This document shows, one piece after another, positions 23,920 through 31,686 of a stretch of 40,686 nucleotides of DNA. Source of the DNA: an uncultured Clostridia bacterium (GTDB taxonomy: Bacteria; Bacillota; Clostridia; Oscillospirales; Ruminococcaceae); NCBI GenBank assembly GCA_947624575.1, contig CANQKY010000008.1, positions 1 through 40,686 on the forward strand. Direction: 5' to 3'. Both the position numbers and the translations under genes were made by a program. How positions within the stretch are numbered: the stretch's first letter is position 1; the number at the start of each line of letters is the position of its first letter. Under the pieces are notes generated by a model, which ran no database searches, had not been told where the DNA came from, and worked only from the letters and a program-made list of their open reading frames with translations.

Positions 23920-24638
23920 AAGAGCTGTATTACGACTTTCACATACATTCCTGCCTGTCCCCCTGCGGCGACAATGACATGACCCCCAACAATATTGTGG
24001 GCATGGCGCTGCTCAAGGAGCTTGACGTGATCGCGCTGACCGATCACAACAGCTGCAAAAACTGTCCCGCCATTCTGGAAGCGGGCAAACGGCAGGGGCT
24101 GTCCGTGATCCCCGGCATGGAGCTTTGCACCGAGGAGGAAATCCATGTGGTCTGTCTCTTCCCCACGCTGGAGCGCGCGATGGCGTTTGACCGATATGTG
24201 GAGAAGCACAATCCCTTTTTCCAAAACGATGTGGACGCCTACGGGCACCAGTACCAGACCGACGGCGAGGATAACGTCATCTTGGAATATCCGCAGCTTT
24301 TGGTGACCGCTTCCTCGATCGGCATTTATGAGGTCAGCGGGCTGATGCAAAAATTCGGCGGCGTTGCCATTCCCGCCCATATTGACAAGGCAAGCTACAG
24401 TATGCTGGCAGTATTAGGCGAGATTCCGCCCGATACCGGCTTTTTCTGTTACGAGATCGCAAAGCCACAGCGGATTGACCCGCTTTGCGCCGAACAGCCG
24501 GTATTGCAGACGGCCCAGATCATCACCGACTCGGACGCGCATTATCTTTGGGACATCAGCGAACGGTACTATAAGCTGACCGCCGCATCTGAAAAGCCGG
24601 AAGATATTTTAGAAGCACTAAAAAGCTCCGTTTCATGA
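23916..24638 (+). CDS. PHP-domain phosphoesterase
   Basis: This 240-aa PHP protein has metal-binding motifs DFHIHSCLSPCGDND (HxH near residue 7), ALTDHNSCKNC, the PGMELCTEEEIHVVC segment, PAHIDKASY and SDAHYLWD. These metal-dependent enzymes hydrolyse phosphoesters, including nucleotide-derived substrates; the substrate here is unknown. It closes the DRTGG-hydS operon, and its stop codon sits inside the terminator stem shared with the convergent transporter operon. Linkage to a hydrogenase sensor suggests that it may make or destroy a signalling nucleotide, which is speculation. Confidence 0.85.
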   Translation: MKELYYDFHIHSCLSPCGDNDMTPNNIVGMALLKELDVIALTDHNSCKNCPAILEAGKRQGLSVIPGMELCTEEEIHVVCLFPTLERAMAFDRYVEKHNPFFQNDVDAYGHQYQTDGEDNVILEYPQLLVTASSIGIYEVSGLMQKFGGVAIPAHIDKASYSMLAVLGEIPPDTGFFCYEIAKPQRIDPLCAEQPVLQTAQIITDSDAHYLWDISERYYKLTAASEKPEDILEALKSSVS

Positions 24639-24659
24639 GTTTCATGAAACGGAGCTTTT
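24621..24659. terminator. Bidirectional terminator overlapping the PHP stop
   Basis: An 18-bp perfect stem, AAAAGCTCCGTTTCATGA (24621-24638) with its complement (24642-24659) and a 3-base loop. On the minus strand it ends in TTTTT and serves the transporter operon; on the plus strand the left arm is the end of the PHP coding sequence. Confidence 0.85.
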
Positions 24660-24661
24660 GC

Positions 24662-25405
24662 TCACAGTACCTTTGCCAAGAAGGATTGGAGACGGTCGCT
24701 TTTCGGGTGATCGAAGATGTCAGAGGGTGTTCCCTCCTCGATGATCTTACCGGCGTCCATAAAGATGACACGGGACGCGACCTCCCGCGCGAAGCCCATC
24801 TCATGGGTGACGACCACCATGGTCATGCCATGCTCTGCCAGTCCCTTCATGACGTCCAGCACCTCGCCGACCATTTCGGGGTCGAGAGCGGAGGTCGGCT
24901 CATCAAACAGCATGACCTCGGGGTGCATACAAAGCGCGCGAACGATCGCAACCCGCTGCTTCTGACCGCCCGAAAGCTGATCGGGATAGGCGGCGGCACG
25001 ATCCGCCAGGTTGACCGTTTGCAACAGCTCCATGGCGTACTGCTCCGCTTCCTCAACCGGCTGTTTGAGAAGCTGGGTCGGTCCCAGCGTCATATTCCGC
25101 AGCACCGTCATATTCGGAAAGAGGTTGAAATGCTGGAATACCATTCCCATTCTCCGGCGGTGAAGGTCGATGTTGGTATGGCGGTCGGTGATATCCACTC
25201 CGTCAAACCGGATCGAGCCGCCGGTCGGAATCTCCAGCAGGTTGAGCGAGCGCAGCAGAGTGGACTTGCCCGAACCGGACGGTCCGATCACGACCACGAC
25301 CTCGCCTTTCGAGATGTTGTTGGTGATGCCGTCCAGAGCCTTGATCTCCCCGCCCTTATAATACTTTTGCAGGTTGTCGATCTCAATCAGATGATTACCG
25401 CTCAT
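24662..25405 (-). CDS. Polar amino acid ABC transporter, ATP-binding protein
   Basis: This 247-aa GlnQ/HisP-type ATPase powers amino acid uptake. Walker [10 protein letters not shown] (about residues 38-46), signature [15 protein letters not shown], Walker [14 protein letters not shown] and switch His in VVVTHEMGF are intact, and the family-specific [17 protein letters not shown] is present. It overlaps the permease gene by 11 bases and ends next to a strong terminator. Closest in pattern to glutamine/histidine/cystine-type systems, but substrate cannot be assigned. Confidence 0.93.
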   Translation of the reverse strand: MSGNHLIEIDNLQKYYKGGEIKALDGITNNISKGEVVVVIGPSGSGKSTLLRSLNLLEIPTGGSIRFDGVDITDRHTNIDLHRRRMGMVFQHFNLFPNMTVLRNMTLGPTQLLKQPVEEAEQYAMELLQTVNLADRAAAYPDQLSGGQKQRVAIVRALCMHPEVMLFDEPTSALDPEMVGEVLDVMKGLAEHGMTMVVVTHEMGFAREVASRVIFMDAGKIIEEGTPSDIFDHPKSDRLQSFLAKVL

Positions 25406-26129
25406 TGCTCCGCAGCCTCCTTTCCAGCCGGTGCACCAGCCGTGTTAAAATCAATACGATCACCAAATAGATCAGCGCCACGGCAATCAGCGGCATAAAC
25501 GGCGAAAAGGTTCTGCCGCGGATCAGGTCGCCCGCCTTGGTCAGATCCACGATACCGACATAACCGGCGATAGAGGTTTCTTTCAGGAGGGTGATAAACT
25601 CATTACAAAGGGAAGGCAGTACATTCTTGAACACCTGCGGAATCACGATAAACCGCATGGTTTGCAGATAGTTGAAGCCGAGCGAGCGCCCTGCTTCAAA
25701 CTGACCGTGGTCGATCGACATAATGCCGCCGCGCAAAATCTCCGCCACATAGGCGCCCGAATTGATTCCGAACGCGATGACGGCGACCATGATGCCGTTT
25801 CGGGAGGACGCGAAGATGATAAAATAGGCGATCAAAAGCTGTACCACCACCGGCGTACCGCGCACGATGGTAAGATAGATATTGCAGATGGCGTTGAACA
25901 CCCGCATGATCGGGTAGACAATCCCGCCCCGCAATTTATAGGTCTCCAGATTTTTATCATAAGTAGAACGAATGCTTGCGATCACCACGCCGATCACCAC
26001 GCCGAGGATCAGTGCGAAAAAGGTGATGACGATGGTGGACCCAAGACCGCGGACGATCCACTGCCAGCGGTCGTCATCAATGAAATTCAGCCGAAACTGA
26101 TTTTGCAAATCCTGCCAGTATTCTGCCAT
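25395..26129 (-). CDS. Polar amino acid ABC transporter, permease
   Basis: This 244-aa HisM/GlnP-family permease has about five membrane helices and the EAA-type loop [21 protein letters not shown] that docks the ATPase. The N-terminal segment includes [20 protein letters not shown]. It starts behind GGAGG at 26129, downstream of a hairpin that separates it from the binding-protein gene. A single permease gene implies a homodimer. Confidence 0.93.
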   Translation of the reverse strand: MAEYWQDLQNQFRLNFIDDDRWQWIVRGLGSTIVITFFALILGVVIGVVIASIRSTYDKNLETYKLRGGIVYPIMRVFNAICNIYLTIVRGTPVVVQLLIAYFIIFASSRNGIMVAVIAFGINSGAYVAEILRGGIMSIDHGQFEAGRSLGFNYLQTMRFIVIPQVFKNVLPSLCNEFITLLKETSIAGYVGIVDLTKAGDLIRGRTFSPFMPLIAVALIYLVIVLILTRLVHRLERRLRSNER

Positions 26130-26151
26130 GTAGATTCCTCCTGCATAAAAA

Positions 26152-26175
26152 TCAGGGTCGGTTGCCCGACCCTGA
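26152..26175 (-). terminator. Intercistronic attenuator between binding protein and permease
   Basis: TCAGGGTCGG (26152-26161) and CCGACCCTGA (26166-26175) form a 10-bp perfect stem with a 4-base loop; on the minus strand TTTTT follows. It would let most transcripts end after the binding-protein gene, giving excess binding protein over membrane parts. Confidence 0.7.
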
Positions 26176-26186
26176 AATAGGTGACC

Positions 26187-26927
26187 TTATTCTGCCGGGA
26201 TATACTTGTCGATGATCTCCTGCAGCTTGCCCTCTGCCTTCAGCTCAGCCAGCGCATCGTTGACCTTTTTCAGCAGTTCGTCGTTATCCTTGGCGATCGC
26301 GATCGCATAGTCCTCCACCGCATACTCGGAGTCCAGAATCTTCAGACCCGCATTGTTCTGCACAAAGGACTTCGCCGGCTCGTTATCGATGATCACGCAG
26401 TCGATCTTATCCGAAACGAGAGCCTGCACGGCGTCGGCGCCCTTATTGTACCGCACGATATTCTCCTCGCCGAAATCATCGGTGGAGTAGATGTCGCCGG
26501 TGGTATCCTGCTGTACGCCGATCTTCTTCCCTTCCAGATCGTCCAGCGACTGAATCGCGGAGTCCTCCTTCACGATAACCACCTGCACACCGGTAGCATA
26601 AGACTCCGAGAAGTTGACGCTCTCCAAACGGTCGGGATCCACGGTCATACCGGCAACGCCGATGTCATACTTGCCGCTTGCCACACCGCCGACAATCGAA
26701 CCGAACTCCACGTCCTCGATCTCCAGCGTCATGTTGAGCTTCTCGGCAATCGCGGCAGCCATCTCGGCGTCGATACCGACGATCTTGCCGTCCTCGATAA
26801 ACTCATAGGGCGGGAAGGTGGCATTGGTCGCCATGACCAGTGTTCCTTTGCTTCCGCCGCAGGCGGTCATCGCCAGCAGCATGGTCAGCGCCATTCCGGC
26901 GGCCAGCAGTTTTTGAAACAGCTTCAT
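26187..26927 (-). CDS. Amino acid ABC transporter substrate-binding lipoprotein
   Basis: This 246-aa lipoprotein has a signal peptide and lipobox ending at C23 (LLAMTACGG), then a type 3 solute-binding fold with TNATFPPYEFIEDGKIVGIDAEMA split over the usual start, the GVAGMTVDPDRLESVNFS stretch and IGVQQDTTGD. It captures an amino acid outside the membrane for the permease and ATPase encoded next. The start at 26927 is fixed by GAGGAAAG and the signal peptide; the frame runs on upstream through the promoter, which is not coding. Confidence 0.93.
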   Translation of the reverse strand: MKLFQKLLAAGMALTMLLAMTACGGSKGTLVMATNATFPPYEFIEDGKIVGIDAEMAAAIAEKLNMTLEIEDVEFGSIVGGVASGKYDIGVAGMTVDPDRLESVNFSESYATGVQVVIVKEDSAIQSLDDLEGKKIGVQQDTTGDIYSTDDFGEENIVRYNKGADAVQALVSDKIDCVIIDNEPAKSFVQNNAGLKILDSEYAVEDYAIAIAKDNDELLKKVNDALAELKAEGKLQEIIDKYIPAE

Positions 26928-26988
26928 AAATCTTTCCTCATCTTTCTGATTATTTTGGTAAAAACATTGTTCATGCTTTTCACCACTT

Positions 26989-27017
26989 AATGTAACACAG
27001 AACGCGGCGCAAGTCAA
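26989..27017 (-). promoter_or_regulatory. Predicted sigma-A promoter of the amino acid transporter operon
   Basis: On the minus strand TTGACT (27012-27017), a 17-bp spacer and TACATT (26989-26994). The leader is about 55 bases. Confidence 0.75.
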
Positions 27018-27099
27018 TAACAAATTGAATAAAAATACAATCACACCGAAAAAAGATACAAATTTATCGGAAAATTTGGGCAAAACCATGAGATTACTA

Positions 27100-27128
27100 T
27101 TGAAATTTCCCTTTTGCTGTGTTATACT
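27100..27128 (+). promoter_or_regulatory. Predicted sigma-A promoter of the PRTase-like gene
   Basis: TTGAAA (27100-27105), a 17-bp spacer and TATACT (27123-27128). The expected start point falls inside the A7 run at 27131-27137. Confidence 0.8.
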
Positions 27129-27130
27129 GG

Positions 27131-27181
27131 AAAAAAAGGCGGCGATTTGATCGTATCGCCTTTTTTGTTCCGAACGAACAA
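27131..27181 (+). terminator. Leader terminator hairpin and second hairpin before the PRTase-like gene
   Basis: A7-GGC-GGCGAT (27131-27146) faces ATCGCC-T6 (27155-27166): a 6-bp GC-rich stem that can extend through A:U pairs with a 3-base bulge, followed by a T run, all within the 5' leader. Directly after it TTGTTC-N5-GAACAA (27165-27181) forms a small hairpin touching the AGGAGG ribosome site. The arrangement suggests transcription attenuation. Confidence 0.65.
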
Positions 27182-27195
27182 GGAGGACACGGCAA

Positions 27196-27837
27196 ATGGA
27201 AAGCAGAAGGCAGGAAATCGGAGCGAAAAAGGATCGTCGGGTCACCATCGGTGTGATTCCGGGGCATTTTGCCACAAACCACTCTCATGTGGACTATTAT
27301 GTGGACATGACGACCATCAAGACCAATCACCGTGCGGCAAAGGGCGCGGCGCAGATTTTGGCAGGCTCTTATGCCGGCAACACCATCATCGACACCATCA
27401 TCTGTCTGGAAGGCACGCAGATGCTCGGCGCGTTTTTGGCAGAGGAATTGGCGTCCAACGGAACGGCGAACATCAACCGCGGCAAGAGCATCAATGTCAT
27501 CACGCCGGAGCTTAATTCCAACAATCAGATGCTGTTTCGCGACAATCTCCACAGCATGGTGTACGGCAAGCAGATTCTGCTGCTGATCGCCTCGGCTTCC
27601 ACCGGTAAATCCATCAACCGTGCGGTGGAGTGTCTGCAATACTACAACGGGCATCTGGCTGGCATCGCCTCGATCTTCTCGGCAATTTCGGAAGGACAGG
27701 GCTTGCCGATCCACAGCATCTTCACCACCGACGACCTTCCCACCTATCATACCTATCTTTCGACCGAGTGTCCGATGTGCCAAAACAAGCAGAAGCTCGA
27801 CGCGATCGTCAACAGCTTCGGCTATTCTAAAATCTGA
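27196..27837 (+). CDS. Phosphoribosyltransferase-like protein with atypical PRPP loop
   Basis: This 213-aa protein looks like a type I PRTase fold. The hydrophobic strand and PRPP-loop position reads QILLLIASASTGKSINRAVE (about residues 127-144): the Thr-Gly of the loop is kept, but the two acidic residues that normally precede it are replaced by Ala-Ser. The N-terminal part (GVIPGHFATNHSHVDYYVDMT) and a C-terminal Cys pair (ECPMCQNKQKLD) are distinctive. Such proteins are often labelled orotate phosphoribosyltransferase; catalysis is doubtful here, and a PRPP- or nucleotide-sensing role is possible. The leader contains a terminator hairpin. It converges on glgA. Confidence 0.65.
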   Translation: MESRRQEIGAKKDRRVTIGVIPGHFATNHSHVDYYVDMTTIKTNHRAAKGAAQILAGSYAGNTIIDTIICLEGTQMLGAFLAEELASNGTANINRGKSINVITPELNSNNQMLFRDNLHSMVYGKQILLLIASASTGKSINRAVECLQYYNGHLAGIASIFSAISEGQGLPIHSIFTTDDLPTYHTYLSTECPMCQNKQKLDAIVNSFGYSKI

Positions 27838-27843
27838 CAGCAC

Positions 27844-27884
27844 AAAAACGGGCTGTATGGCAAAAGCCATACAGCCCGTTTTTT
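27844..27884. terminator. Bidirectional terminator between PRTase-like gene and glgA
   Basis: An 18-bp perfect stem, AAAAACGGGCTGTATGGC (27844-27861) with its complement (27866-27883), loop AAAA, and a T6 run on the plus strand. Confidence 0.9.
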
Positions 27885-27887
27885 ATT

Positions 27888-29312
27888 TTACATCGACATG
27901 ACTTCCTGATAAAGCCCCAAATAGGCATCGGCGGAGCGGGTCCAGCTGTAATCGCACTTCATGGCGTACCGCACCAAAGCTCTCCAATCCTTCTTATTCT
28001 CATACACGCCCTTGGCGCGATAAAGCGCATCGAGCATCTCATGCGCGTTGTAGTTGGCAAAGGTAAAGCCATTGCCCTCACCCAGCGAGCAATCGAACAC
28101 GCTGTCCTTTAATCCCCCAGTTTCCCGCACGACCGGAATGGTGCCGTACCGCAAGGCGATCATCTGTGCCAATCCGCAGGGCTCGCTTTGGGACGGCATC
28201 AGGAAGATATCCGCGCCCGCATAAATCTTCTTGGCAAGCGCGGGGATAAAGCCCAGTATCGTTGCCACCTGATCGGGGTGCGCGTCCCGCATCTGGGAGA
28301 AGAAATGCTCATACCCGCAGTCGCCCGAGCCGAGGATCACCACACGGAAGCCTGCGTTGATGATGTCCTCAAACACGCACTGAATGAGGTCGATCCCCTT
28401 ATGGGCGACCAGACGGCTGACAATGCCGATGACCGGTGCCTCCTGATCGGCGGGCAGACCCACCTCCTGAAGCAGGTCCAGCTTATCCTTTTTCTTACCG
28501 GACATGGCGCGGACGCTGTAATGCGCCGCAATGCCGGTATCGGTTTCGGGATTATGCACATCGGTGTCGATCCCGTTTAGGATACCGCAGAGCTTAAACT
28601 GATAGTCCCGCAGAATCCGATCCAGTCCGTGGGCATACCACGGGTCGAGAATCTCCTGTGCATAGGTCGGGCTGACGGTGGTCACCTTATAGGAAAGCTG
28701 GATCGCCGCCTTCATCAGGTTGACGCACTGATCGTATTCCATCACGCCGTTCATGCTTTCGGGAATGCCCCATACCTCACGGAGCAATTCCTTTCCATAC
28801 TTGCCCTGATAGGCGATATTATGGATCGTGAAGATGGTTTTCATGCCAGCATACTCCGGCTGATACTTATAGATCGAATCATAATAAACCGGCACCAGGG
28901 CAGACTGCCAGTCATTGGCATGGAGGATATCCGGCTTCCACGGCAGATACCGGAGCATTTCCAGCACACCGCGGGAGAAGAATGCAAACCGCTCGGCATC
29001 GTCATAATAGCCGTACAGCCCGGGACGGGAGAAATAATACTCATTATCCAGAAAATAATAGGTCACGCCGTCCACTTCCGCCTTGAACAGCCCGCAATAC
29101 TGCTTCCGCCAGCTGACATCGACCAGGAAATTGGTGATATAGGTGATCTTCTCCCGCATTTCCGGCTTGATGTCGCTGTAAAGCGGCAGGACCACATGGC
29201 ACTCCACATCAGGCAGCTTATTCAGCGCCTTGGGCAGAGAGCCTGCCACATCTGCCAGTCCACCCGAAGCGATAAAGGGCTGCGCCTCACTGGAAATATA
29301 CAGAATATTCAT
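27888..29312 (-). CDS. glgA: Glycogen synthase (ADP-glucose type)
   Basis: This 474-aa GT5 glucosyltransferase extends alpha-1,4-glucan chains using ADP-glucose. The N-terminal half begins MNILYISSEAQPFIASGGLADV (substrate-binding GGLADV), with FTIHNIAYQG and ILHANDWQSALVP; the C-terminal half has GIVSRLVAHKG, the MPSQSEPCGLAQMIALRYG sugar-binding segment and VRETGGL. Length is normal. AAAAGGAGG precedes the start. It is the last gene of glgB-glgC-glgD-glgA, all on the minus strand with 12-33 base gaps, and ends at a strong terminator. Confidence 0.96.
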   Translation of the reverse strand: MNILYISSEAQPFIASGGLADVAGSLPKALNKLPDVECHVVLPLYSDIKPEMREKITYITNFLVDVSWRKQYCGLFKAEVDGVTYYFLDNEYYFSRPGLYGYYDDAERFAFFSRGVLEMLRYLPWKPDILHANDWQSALVPVYYDSIYKYQPEYAGMKTIFTIHNIAYQGKYGKELLREVWGIPESMNGVMEYDQCVNLMKAAIQLSYKVTTVSPTYAQEILDPWYAHGLDRILRDYQFKLCGILNGIDTDVHNPETDTGIAAHYSVRAMSGKKKDKLDLLQEVGLPADQEAPVIGIVSRLVAHKGIDLIQCVFEDIINAGFRVVILGSGDCGYEHFFSQMRDAHPDQVATILGFIPALAKKIYAGADIFLMPSQSEPCGLAQMIALRYGTIPVVRETGGLKDSVFDCSLGEGNGFTFANYNAHEMLDALYRAKGVYENKKDWRALVRYAMKCDYSWTRSADAYLGLYQEVMSM

Positions 29313-29325
29313 ACTGTACCTCCTT

Positions 29326-30444
29326 TTATACCGTTGCGCCTTTGCTGATATAGATCGGATAGGTTTCCGCGCCGATCAGACTTTTGCCGTCCCGCACCAT
29401 CACATCTTTATCCGCAATGACGCAGTGTACCTCGCAGTTTTTCCCGACCGTTGTTCCCTGCAACAGGATCGAATCCTTGACGACCGCGCCCTTTTGGACA
29501 TGAACGCCGCGGAACAGGATCGAATTTTCCACCTGCCCCTCCACGATACAGCCGTCCGCCATCAGGCAGTTGCGAACGGTGGAATCCAGTCCGTATTTCA
29601 CCGGCACCTCATCGTGAATTTTAGTAAAAACGGGACGATCCTCTGGAAACAGCTTTTCCCGCACACTGCTGTCAAGCAGGCTGAGATTTGCATGATAGTA
29701 ATCTCTCATCGTGGTGATCCGATAAGCGGCGGAATCACAGGAATAGCCGAAAATCTTCAGCTCGTCCTTCCGCTTCTGAATGATATGCTGATCGAAGCTG
29801 TACTCGCCGCGGCTGACCGCCTCCTCCACCAGATTCAGCAGGAGCGACTTTTCGATAATCAGCAGATTCAGTCCGCTGTTGAACTCACCGCTGACATTGG
29901 CGTGCATCATCACATCGATCACCCGACCATTGGGGTCGAAGGCGAAAATGGTGCTGTGGGACGCGGCGTCCACGCTCAGCCATTTTCTTTGATAGGCAAC
30001 GGTGATATCCGCGCCGCTTTCGATATGCTGCTCCAGCATCGGGCGGTAGTCCATATTATAGATCACGCTGCTGTCCGATATGATCACATATCTGGCGCGG
30101 GAACGCCGCAGGAAATCCATGGCGTTCACCATCGACTCCAGATGACCGCGGCAAATCCTGTTCTGATCCAGTGGGGGCAGAATATGAAGCCCCTCCCGCT
30201 TGCGGGCAAGATCCCATTCCCGTCCCGCCGCCACATGGTCCATCAGCGCCTGATAATTGTTCTCGGTGACAAGACCTACCTCGGTCACACCGGAATTGAC
30301 CATATTGGAAAGCGCAAAATCCACAAAGCGATACCGTCCGCCAAACGGAATGGAGCCGAGCGCACGCACGGAAGCCATTTCGGGAACAGCGCCGTCATGG
30401 TTGCCTGTAAAGACAATGCCCATCATTTTTGTTGTATTGACCAT
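29326..30444 (-). CDS. glgD: ADP-glucose pyrophosphorylase regulatory subunit
   Basis: This 372-aa GlgC paralogue has the nucleotidyltransferase N-domain (GSIPFGGRYRFVDFALSNMVN) and a C-terminal left-handed beta-helix with hexapeptide-like repeats (VRNCLMADGCIVEGQVENS). It lacks the nucleotide-binding signature GGxGxRL at the N-terminus, reading VFTGNHDGAVPE instead, which marks the GlgD form found in Firmicutes. There GlgD pairs with GlgC and raises its activity rather than catalysing alone. Position directly after glgC fits. Confidence 0.93.
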   Translation of the reverse strand: MVNTTKMMGIVFTGNHDGAVPEMASVRALGSIPFGGRYRFVDFALSNMVNSGVTEVGLVTENNYQALMDHVAAGREWDLARKREGLHILPPLDQNRICRGHLESMVNAMDFLRRSRARYVIISDSSVIYNMDYRPMLEQHIESGADITVAYQRKWLSVDAASHSTIFAFDPNGRVIDVMMHANVSGEFNSGLNLLIIEKSLLLNLVEEAVSRGEYSFDQHIIQKRKDELKIFGYSCDSAAYRITTMRDYYHANLSLLDSSVREKLFPEDRPVFTKIHDEVPVKYGLDSTVRNCLMADGCIVEGQVENSILFRGVHVQKGAVVKDSILLQGTTVGKNCEVHCVIADKDVMVRDGKSLIGAETYPIYISKGATV

Positions 30445-30456
30445 AGCTCTCCCCTC

Positions 30457-31653
30457 CTATGCCTCCACCATTGCCTTGGGCGGAATGACCTCGCCCGACT
30501 TCACCTCAACATCGGGACCGACCACCGAAAGTCCCCAGGTGTCCTTGTCCTCGATCTGCTCCGGACGAGCGCCGACCTTCGCATTTTCACCGATCACCGC
30601 GTTCTCCCCGATGATGGAATACTCCACCACCGCGCCTGCCTTAATGGTCGTGCCCGGCATGACGATGCTGTCCCGCACCACCGCGCCTTCCTCTACCGTG
30701 ACGCCGGCAAACAGCACCGAGAAATCGATGGTGCCGTATACGCTGCAGCCCTCGGTGATCATCGAGTTTTGCACCATTGCCTCGGAGGAAATATAATGCG
30801 GCGGACGAACCGGATTGCGGGAATAAATCTTCCAGGAAGGATCGTACAGCTCCAGCGGCACTCTTGGATCGAGCAGGTCCATATTCGCCTCCCACAGCGA
30901 ATCGATCGTGCCGACATCTTTCCAGTACCCGACAAACGGATAGGCATACAGAGATTCCTGATTGTTCAGCATATGCGGAATGATGTCCTTTCCGAAATCA
31001 TTGTGGGAATTTGGATCGGCATTATCCGCGATCAGATATTCCCGCAGCTTCTTCCAGCTGAAAATATAAATTCCCATCGAAGCCAGATTGCTTTTCGGCT
31101 CGTCCGGCTTCTCCTGAAACTCGAAAATCTTGCCGTCGCCGTCCGCGTTCATGATGCCGAAACGGGAAGCTTCCTCCATTGGCACCTCCAGCACCGCAAT
31201 GGTGGCGTCCGCCTTTTTCTGCTTATGGAAGCGGAGCATTTTATCATAATTCATTTTGTAGATGTGGTCGCCCGAAAGGATCAGCACATACTCCGGCTGA
31301 TACCGGTCGATGAACGAGATGTTCTGATAGATCGCATTGGCAGTACCGAGATACCATTCCGCGCCGCTGGCGGTCTGATAGGGCGGCAGCACATGAACGC
31401 CGCCATGCACCCGATCCAAATCCCACGGTTGTCCGGTTCCGATGTACTCGTTGAGTACCAGCGGCTGATACTGGGTCAGCACACCTACCGTATCGATCCC
31501 CGAATTGACGCAGTTGGAAAGCGGAAAATCGATGATCCGATATTTACCGCCGTACGGCACGGCAGGCTTGGCTACCTGACGGGTCAGCGCGTAAAGACGG
31601 CTTCCCTGCCCTCCTGCCAACAGCATCGCCACACACTCTTTTTTATGAAACAT
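30457..31653 (-). CDS. glgC: Glucose-1-phosphate adenylyltransferase
   Basis: This 398-aa enzyme makes ADP-glucose from glucose-1-phosphate and ATP. Visible: [14 protein letters not shown] (nucleotide loop), [19 protein letters not shown], the glucose-1-phosphate region [24 protein letters not shown] with the metal Asp, and a C-terminal beta-helix ([14 protein letters not shown]). All key motifs are intact, unlike GlgD. GGGAGGAAATAC precedes the ATG at 31653. Confidence 0.96.
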   Translation of the reverse strand: MFHKKECVAMLLAGGQGSRLYALTRQVAKPAVPYGGKYRIIDFPLSNCVNSGIDTVGVLTQYQPLVLNEYIGTGQPWDLDRVHGGVHVLPPYQTASGAEWYLGTANAIYQNISFIDRYQPEYVLILSGDHIYKMNYDKMLRFHKQKKADATIAVLEVPMEEASRFGIMNADGDGKIFEFQEKPDEPKSNLASMGIYIFSWKKLREYLIADNADPNSHNDFGKDIIPHMLNNQESLYAYPFVGYWKDVGTIDSLWEANMDLLDPRVPLELYDPSWKIYSRNPVRPPHYISSEAMVQNSMITEGCSVYGTIDFSVLFAGVTVEEGAVVRDSIVMPGTTIKAGAVVEYSIIGENAVIGENAKVGARPEQIEDKDTWGLSVVGPDVEVKSGEVIPPKAMVEA

Positions 31654-31686
31654 ATGTATTTCCTCCCTGAAGCTGCCCGCAGGCTC

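Noticed and set aside
27165-27181. LexA box before the PRTase-like gene
   Set aside because: The palindrome is GTTC-N5-GAAC, the opposite orientation and wrong spacing for the GAAC-N4-GTTC operator.
26928-27275. N-terminal extension of the amino acid-binding protein
   Set aside because: It would run through the predicted promoters and bury the lipoprotein signal; the start at 26927 has a good ribosome site.
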